Origin: Turbatrix aceti
Taxonomy: Eukaryota > Nematoda > Chromadorea > Rhabditida > Panagrolaimidae
Length of the DNA: 64,000 nt
Assembly: GCA_963969345.1 (NCBI GenBank)
Contig: OZ017768.1
Span: forward strand, 620,001 to 684,000
Direction of reading: 5' to 3'
In this document: positions 57,589-64,000 of the stretch, piece after piece
Layout: each line of letters starts with the position of its first letter
Numbering within the stretch: the first letter of the stretch is position 1
Position numbers and translations under genes: made by a program
Notes under the pieces: generated by a model
Seen by the model: the letters and a program-made list of their open reading frames with translations, nothing else
Database searches by the model: none
Told to the model about the DNA's origin: nothing

Positions 57589-58121
57589 TTTTTATATAGC
57601 CTAAAATTTTAAAATAGTTTTTTTGTGAATACAAAAAAATGATCGCCACCGCGTAAATAATATCCAACGCAAAAAATGATTTACAGCATTTCTTGTGAAC
57701 AAAATTAATATACATGCCAACCGACCAGCAGCTATCCCCCTTTGTCGTTAACTTATGTCGAATCATTTGACATTTGACCATTCTTTCACTATTGTCATTT
57801 CTGCCAAAAAGAGCATGCAACTTTGGACACATACCTTTCTTGAGTTCGCGCAACTCTACACTTATTGGCGTGCACAGATGTACAATCTTACATATACAGT
57901 TATTTGCGGGGGCGGCGTTTTATTCAGAGTAGCCTTGCATGCTGCAACTCAAATAACTTTATTATTCGTTTACAAAAAATAGGGGGGGGGAGGGGAGATA
58001 GGACTGTCAAAATTGCCGTTAATGTCTGGGTAAATTTTTTTTACCAGGAAAGGTGCAAAATATTTATATTTACAAATTTACAGTAAATAGAAACATGATT
58101 TGAGATTTTAGCAATTACTAT
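57589..58121. other. Intergenic
   Basis: No supported gene. A G-run (AATAGGGGGGGG) near 57980 also occurs at about 48171. Confidence 0.35.
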
Positions 58122-58898
58122 TTAATAAGCATACGGAAGCGCGTGGCGTAACGATTCCTGCAGATCCTCTGCATCGTTATAATTCTCGTGATCAGAGGAA
58201 TTAATGAAAACGTAATTCTTTGAGTCATTGATTATGTCTAGCAATTCATGGGTGACTGCTGTAGCTCTATGAAGCTTTGATCGTTCAGCATCAGTCATGG
58301 AAGTGTACGTGACATCGCTGACATCACGAACAATTGTATCGACTAAGTCTCGCGCTTTTTTCTGCAATAGAAAATATCAAACACCTTTTTTAATTGACAA
58401 AGATGCTCACAAAGTACTCATCAATGTTATTGACTCTTTTTTGATCGGCGCAGATGTGAACTTCTTTCTTTGGCTTTTTCAAAGGAACTGGTTCCGGCGC
58501 TTTTTTAGGTTTTCGAACCTTTGTAGACTTGCTTGCAACATGCTGTTGGGTTTCCTGCTCAGATGGATTCGCAGCCTTTTGTTTACGTCCTCTTTTTTTT
58601 CTCTGTATTTCAACTTTGGGGGGTTCTGGTGACTTGTCTTCAAGGCCCAAAGCTCGAATCTAAATAAAAAAAATTTTTGACACAAAATAAAAACACTTAC
58701 TCCATTGAAAAGTTTAATGATATTTGCTCGGCTTATTTGAATATAAGGCTTGAGTTCATTCAACAGCGCATTGTAAGAATAGATCCCTGTGCCGGAGTAA
58801 TAAGCTTCTAGGATTCCAAAAACCTCAGGCTGTAGCCAAATACTATTTTTGCTAGCTAGGTATTCGACAACTCTTTCATCCACAAATTTTAAAGGCAT
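58122..58898 (-). CDS. Unknown protein with Lys-rich, probably nuclear linker
   Basis: Exons 58701-58898, 58411-58659, 58122-58361; all phase 0, 228 aa. Residues 1-66 form a compact, Leu/Tyr-rich region (MPLKFVDERVVEYLASKNS ... ISRANIIKLFNG) that could be a small helical domain. The middle exon is strongly basic with two likely nuclear signals (RKKRGRKQK and KPKKAPEPVPLKKPKKE). The C-terminal 79 residues are helical and acidic (KKARDLVDTIVRDVSD, TAVTHELLDII). I do not recognise the family. The three exons with good splice signals and matching phases make it a credible gene, perhaps a chromatin-associated protein. Confidence 0.65.
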
Positions 58899-59221
58899 CT
58901 GAAAGCAATATGTTAGAATCTATGGAATAAGGAAACACGGTAAAGCTTTTCATTGAAAAATTGTCGGCAATTTTAATCATAAACACGCACAATTATTAAA
59001 ACCACACTAGAAAATACTCATTATATAGGGCTACAATTTTAAAATATCGATAAAACCGCATGTGTTGGGTTTTCTTTGCCCTTGGCAACAAGGGACCAGC
59101 GCGTGGCTTACATGGTGGTCTCTTTTTTGTTTTTTTTGGAGGCGCTTTGTTTGTCTTTGAGAGTGGCAATAATTCGTACGCTCACAGTTTATATTTTTTG
59201 CATTACACTTCAAATTCAACA
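58899..59221. other. Spacer upstream of the unknown gene
   Basis: Nothing recognisable beyond likely 5' flank and the 3' flank of the S28 gene that ends at 59222. Confidence 0.4.
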
Positions 59222-61051
59222 TTATAGACTAAACAACAACGAAACCAAAAACACAATTACTGAAGGCAGAGTGAGCAAAGCACCGTTTCCATGTTGACCC
59301 CATGGATACTGATTGACTAACGCAAAACAATTAGCTGACGAATTGTAAGGTCCTTCGAAAACCGGCAAAGCGTGCTGCTTAACCGGGCATCCTAATTCGG
59401 ACGTACCAGTCAGCCAGCAGGAAATCACCTGAACTGCCTGATACCGAGCATTGACAACACTGGGTGGATCGCACGAATTAGGCTGCCTCAGATCTAGGTG
59501 GTGTGCACCACTGGAGATAAAAAAATTGTAAATGCCCCTATTTTGTGCGTTAGCAATGCCAGGGGTGTTTTCGTTCACTCCACCTCCGCTCCATGGATCA
59601 AGTTCGCCGTTTGTGAATATAATATTGGTTGCCGAGCTGAAGTCAAAGCCGTAGATCTGCTGAACGGCGTTTGGATTGATAAACCCACTCGTGTAACCCA
59701 TGTCGTAGAATGATTCAACACAGCCTTCAATCAACTCCGGCAGAACATTGGAAGCATTGCACGACACATTGAAGAGATCATTGGGGGGTCCAAGCGTGCA
59801 CATTGGCATTACTATTTCTGTACAAACTTGCCAGTACCAAAGAATACCGACGTCATCACCAAGCCCGCCGTTGTCGTCCCCACACAAATCAGTTTCGTTG
59901 ATTTGTCCGGTACCATTGTAGAAAACATTGGCAGCAGCTGCAAGCGCTGTCGCCAGATCAGTTTCAGGTGACGAAATGTTCAACCCAGAAAACTGTTGGC
60001 AAGCCAATGCTACAGGCCAACCCTGCATGGGATAGAGGAAATTAGTAGGGTATGGATAGTCCGTTTCGGCCATCGTTATCTAATCCACCCTGTACGTAGT
60101 TGTATAGATTGTCTCGGCTACTGTCACAAGTGCCGCTGTTGTTCTGAAATTTTGAATTTTTATCTGAAAATGTTATAAAAAAATAACCTTGATTTTAAAA
60201 ATACGATTCAAATCATGCATTGGAAGTCGCCAAATCGTGTTCAGCGCCTTTTCCAGGACATCGGAATCACAACCCGATTTTATGAAATCTTGTTTGACAG
60301 TGTAGTCAAAAGTGCCGACACTGACGCCTGTATGGTTGAAGTAGAGCACGGGCGCGGAACCAGCCCACGCACCAACTGTCGATGTGGGATACTTTAGCCG
60401 GAACCAGGTTGCCAACATTCCGCCATATGAGCCTCCAAAAACGACGACTTTCGCTTCTGCATCGATTCCTAGTTTCTCTTTCACCCAAGGAAGAAAAACG
60501 GAATAATCTGCCAAGGCTTGAATCGATGACAGGTAACCCAGGTGTTTGTACGTTGTGCTGAAGTGGTTATACGGCAACGACACCCCGTAGTAGCGGTGTT
60601 CAGCGAAAACGACAGCGGCGTTGAAGTGCGGAGCAATGTCCCACATGATGCCAGTGTTATTTGCAAAGTCCTCAATCTGGCCTTCATTTCCAGCGTAAAA
60701 GAACACTGGTCCTCCTGGTTTATAAAACGTTGTGTTGTGCAGGTACCTAAATATGTAGTAATGTTTTTACCTCGATGTCATTAAAACCCCGAAAACTTAC
60801 TTGAGCCGAAACTTGTGATCCGTGTTGTAGGCAAAGTGATCCATGGGAAATATTTCATCCGTGTAATTCGTCGCATACTGATAGTTAACATTGCTGGAGT
60901 TAAAAGCAACGGCACTGTCATGATTGTGAATCACCTGCCTATTTCTCGTAATAATTTTTTTCCATCTTGGCCGTATAGCATCAGTAATCCCCAATTCAAG
61001 GATCACAATTACCAAAACACAAGTCCAAGCAACAATTTTTATGTTGACCAT
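59222..61051 (-). pseudogene. S28 serine carboxypeptidase copy 3, frameshifted
   Basis: Exons 60801-61051, 60188-60746 and 59222-60143. Signal peptide MVNIKIVAWTCVLVIVILEL. Ser in GGSYGGML (exon 2), Asp in NGELDPWSGG and His in GAHHLDLRQ (exon 3). Exon 3 is one base out of phase: at about 60070-60090 the sequence CATCGTTATCTAATCCACCC has one more base than the neighbour copy (CATCCTTATTAATCCACCC at about 62272). Read as written, the protein stops soon after exon 2, before the catalytic Asp and His. Otherwise it is well preserved, so it is either a very young pseudogene or an assembly error. Unlike the others, its C-terminus ends in a hydrophobic tail (LLTLPSVIVFLVSLLFSL) that would suit a GPI or membrane anchor. 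Confidence 0.75.
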
Positions 61052-61374
61052 GCTCAAAAAATCCTGAATGATAAATACTACAGCAAATGGCTCAATTATA
61101 GTCGTAAAGGAATTATTATGGTAGACAAACATAGCGTGTTATCTCCGTTATCAGAAACACCGGCTTTTTTCTTTTCAGCGCTGGATTTTAATTGCTGACG
61201 GCCATTACTGACCGTTATCAAAAAACTTGTGCAATCATAAAACAGCGTATGACTACATTTTTAGTACAGTTCTAAAAACAAGGTTAAAAAATGTGTATAT
61301 TTTTGCAAAACCTAATTATCTTGTAGTTTTCTCACCATTTTGTATTACATCTATCATAATGTTTTAACATTTTT

Positions 61375-61400
61375 GTTTCATTTCATTTCATTTCATTTAT
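61375..61400. repeat. (TTTCA)n microsatellite
   Basis: About five units of TTTCA just beyond the 3' end of S28 copy 4. Confidence 0.7.
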
Positions 61401-61463
61401 TTACTATTTTCTCATTATTAAAAAGATTTTACCATTATCATAGTAAAAAAAACATGTTCAAAA

Positions 61464-63235
61464 TTAGAACTGCAAACTGTTGCGTCCTTGGCCCCATGGG
61501 TATTCGTAAATCAGAGCTCGACACTCAGCTGTTGTATTATAAGGTCCTTCGAATACTGGCAGAGCTTGCTGCTTCACAGGGCATCCCAGCTCTGACGTTC
61601 CATTCAACCAGCAGGAAATCACTTGAACTGCTTGGTACCTAGCATTGACAACACTCGGTGGATCACATGAGTTCGGTTGTCGCAGATCCAGGTGATGAGC
61701 GGATCCGGTAATAAAATAGTTGTAAATACCCCTGGATTGGCCGTCGGCAATACCCGGTGTCTTGTCGGTAACTCCACCGCCGCTCCAGGGATCAAGTTCG
61801 CCATTTGTGAATATTATATTTGTTGCCGAGCTGAAGTCAAAGCCATAGATCTGCTGAACAGCGTCTGGGTTGATAAAACTACTCGTGAAACCCATGTCGT
61901 AGAATGATTCAACACAGCTTTCAATCAACTCCGGCAGAACATTAGAAGCATTGCACGACACATTGAAGAGATCATTGGGGGGTCCAAGCGTGCACATTGG
62001 CATCACTATTTCTGTACAATCTTGCCAGTTCCAAAGAATACCAACGTTATCACCAAGCCCGCTATTGTCGTTCGCAAACAAATCAGTTTCGTTGATTTGT
62101 CCGGTACCATTGTAGAAAACATTGGCAGCAGCTGCAAGCGCTGTCGCCAGATCAGTTTCAGGTGACGAAATGTTCAACCCAGAAAACTGTTGGCAAGCCA
62201 ATGCTACAGGCCAACCCTGCATGGGAGAGAGAAAATTAGTAGGGTATGGATAGTCGGTTTCGACCATCCTTATTAATCCACCCTGTACGTAGTTGTATAG
62301 TTTGTCTCGGCTACCGTTAAAAGTGCCGATGATGTTATTCTGAAATTTTCAATTTTTATCTGTAAATGTTATATAAAAATAACCTTGATTTTAAAAATAC
62401 GATTCAAATCATTCGTTGGAAGTCGCCAAATCGTGTTCAGCGCCTTTTCCAGGACATCGGAATCACAACCCGATTTTATGAAATCTTGTTTGACAGTGTA
62501 GTCAAAAGTGCCGACACTGACGCCTGTATGGTTGAAGTAGAGCACAGGCGCGGAACTCGCCCACGCACCAACTGTCGATGTGGGATACTTTAGCCGGAAC
62601 CATGTTGCCAACATTCCGCCATATGATCCTCCAAAAACGACGACTTTCGCTTCTGCATCGATTCCTAGTTTCTCTTTCACCCAGGGAAGGAAAACGGAAT
62701 AATCTGCCAAGGCTTGGATCGATGACAGGTAACCCAGGTGTTTGTACGTTGTGCTGAAGTTGTTATACGGCAACGACACCCCGTAGTAGCGGTGTTCAGC
62801 GAAAACGACAGCGGCGTTGAAGTGCGGTGCAAGGTCCCACATGATGCCAGTGTTATTTGCAAAGTCTTCAATCAGGCCTTCATTTCCAGCGTAAAAGAAC
62901 ACTGGTCCTCCTGGTTTGTAGAACGTTGTGTTGTGCAGGTACCTAAATATGTAGTAATGTTTTTACCTCGATGTCATTAAAACCCCGAAAACTTACTTGA
63001 GCCCAAACTTGTGATCAGTGTTGTAGGCAAAGTGATCCATGGGAAATATTTCATCCGTGTAATTGGTCGCATACTGATAGTTAACATTGCTGGAGTTGAA
63101 ATTCGCATAATGCTGATAAACATTGTGTAGGTTTGTTTTTCTACGCCATAAAGGTTGCAAGGCATTCGTTATCCCAAATTCAATGATGGCAAGTACTAAG
63201 ACACATGTCATAGCAAACATTGCTGGGTTCGCCAT
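61464..63235 (-). CDS. Secreted S28 serine carboxypeptidase, copy 4
   Basis: Exons 62997-63235, 62384-62942, 61464-62339; phases agree, 557 aa; an upstream ATG at 63265 would add ten residues. Signal peptide MANPAMFAMTCVLVLAIIEF. Ser in GGSYGGML, Asp in NGELDPWSGG, His in GSAHHLDLRQ. Most of it is nearly identical to the frameshifted copy 3 just upstream (exon 2 differs at few positions), but its last ~300 bases resemble copies 1 and 2 more (GTSELGCPVKQQALPVF, YNYFITGSAHH). It ends GQGRNSLQF without a hydrophobic tail. A TATATAAAA box lies about 45 bases before the ATG. Tandem duplication with copy 3 is clear. Confidence 0.9.
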
Positions 63236-63278
63236 ATTTAGGAAATTTGATATGATTTTTACCACAACGAAACAAATT

Positions 63279-63287
63279 TTATATAAA
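63279..63287 (-). promoter_or_regulatory. TATA box of S28 copy 4
   Basis: The minus strand reads TATATAAAA about 45 bases before the ATG at 63235. Confidence 0.45.
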
Positions 63288-63315
63288 ACCCTAATTCTTG
63301 CCAGTCAACTACAGG

Positions 63316-63583
63316 CGTAAATGTATAAAACAATAAGCACATTGTAGTAATTGAAATTGCGAAGCAGATTTTCCATTTTTACAATGGCGTTGAAAAAACT
63401 ATGATTTAACAATAGGTGACTTAGAATTAAGAATAACAATCTGGGTAACAGACGTAAATGTATAAAACAATGAGCACATTGTAGTAATTGAAATTGTAAA
63501 GCAGATTTTCCATTTTTTTACAATGGTGTTGAAAAAACTATGACTTACTTGTTAGAATTAAGAATAACAATCTGCGTAATTGT
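63316..63583. repeat. Tandem duplication, two units of about 137 bp
   Basis: Unit 1 begins CGTAAATGTATAAAACAAT at 63316 and unit 2 the same at 63453, with about a dozen differences. Shared words include AGCACATTGTAGTAATTGAA and TTAGAATTAAGAATAACA. It lies between the S28 and M13 genes and is noncoding. Confidence 0.8.
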
Positions 63584-63763
63584 TCAGCTGTACGAGCAAT
63601 CATCGTATTTTATCAGAAATTAAAAGAAATACGTACAGAAGTACAGACCAGAACGTGAAAATACAAGTAAAAGCTGTGCATTTTCTTATTTATTGTTTTT
63701 ATTGAATAAATTTGAACAAAATGTATGTTATAACCAAGATAATGGACAAATAAAACCATTGTT

Positions 63764-64000
63764 TTAAATGAGAGTTGCGTCAGTCCAAACTTTGCACCTG
63801 TTATTATCACGCGGATACAGCGGCGTATTGATACGGCACTTGAAATCTTTACCGAACTCCGGAATATCCCGAACCATCTGGTTGATGCGACATTCCGCAG
63901 GTGAATGCACATCGGTGAGAAGCTGGTGATGCAATTCTGTATTTGTTAACTTTCGGCATCTTTTAATGCCAGACGAAATCCAGAAAATCTGATTTGGCGT
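63764..64000 (-). CDS. M13 (neprilysin-like) metallopeptidase copy 3, partial (3' end)
   Basis: The last 78 codons of a third M13 gene on the minus strand; the rest lies outside the window. It begins within TPNQIFWISSGI and continues LLTDVHSPAECRINQMVRDI, PEFGKDFKCRINTP, ending CKVWTDATLI. The same blocks end copies 1 and 2. The Trp in SWCMK/KWCAK of the other copies is Arg here (IKRCRKL). Zinc-site residues are not visible. Its orientation follows S28 copies 3 and 4. Confidence 0.9.
   Translation of the reverse strand, partial: TPNQIFWISSGIKRCRKLTNTELHHQLLTDVHSPAECRINQMVRDIPEFGKDFKCRINTPLYPRDNNRCKVWTDATLI

Noticed and set aside
59222..60073. ORF starting MAETDYPYP as an independent gene
   Set aside because: The start is internal: it is exon 3 of S28 copy 3, separated from its upstream part only by a one-base shift.

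Overview
The window looks like nuclear DNA of an invertebrate, most likely a nematode. It is AT-rich with many T-runs. Protein genes are broken by introns with GT donors and TTTTCAG-like acceptors, many of them only 50-100 bases long. One gene carries three repeats of the nematode MIG-18-like 'fibronectin type I' cysteine module. Secreted S28 and M13 peptidases are expanded, as in nematodes. I cannot name the species. All exon models below were spliced by eye, with reading phase checked at every junction.

Layout. 1.7-12.6 kb (+): a divergent AMPK gamma subunit with four CBS domains, very long 5' introns, an internal alternative first exon, and a small unrelated gene nested on the opposite strand. 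13.7-17.3 kb (+): two members of a lineage-specific, weakly F-box-like family. 17.7-20.1 kb: two convergent atypical dual-specificity phosphatase paralogs with a decayed copy of the F-box-like family between them. 21.8-24.1 kb: a tiny gene and a secreted Ly6/uPAR-like protein. 26.3 kb: a selenocysteine tRNA and a scrap of a LINE. 27.0-37.1 kb: two S28 serine carboxypeptidases (head to head) and two tandem M13 (neprilysin-like) metallopeptidases. 37.4 kb: a short Tyr/Gln-rich secreted protein. 39.4-42.7 kb: an anion-type Cys-loop receptor. 42.8 kb: tRNA-Ser(AGA). 43-44.4 kb: the MIG-18-like protein. 45.4-46.0 kb: a non-autonomous hAT element with a perfect 8-bp target duplication. 46.6-47.9 kb: a Tra2-type splicing factor. 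48.4-53.1 kb: a second cluster of the F-box-like family, two apparently complete genes (one with a damaged splice site) and three decayed pieces. 53.9-55.5 kb: an SLC2-like transporter. 55.7-56.8 kb: a nucleoside hydrolase. 57.2 kb: another truncated family member. 58.1-58.9 kb: an unknown Lys-rich protein. 59.2-63.2 kb: two more S28 genes, one frameshifted. 63.8-64 kb: the 3' end of a third M13 gene.

Two themes stand out. First, S28 and M13 peptidases sit together (S28, S28, M13, M13 ... S28, S28, M13). All carry signal peptides where the 5' end is visible, which suggests a secreted peptide-degrading set; the S28 copies are being homogenised by gene conversion. Second, the F-box-like family evolves by birth and death: four copies with a full exon set share the exon layout, and at least five broken copies lie around them. 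The housekeeping genes (AMPK gamma, Tra2, nucleoside hydrolase) look single-copy.
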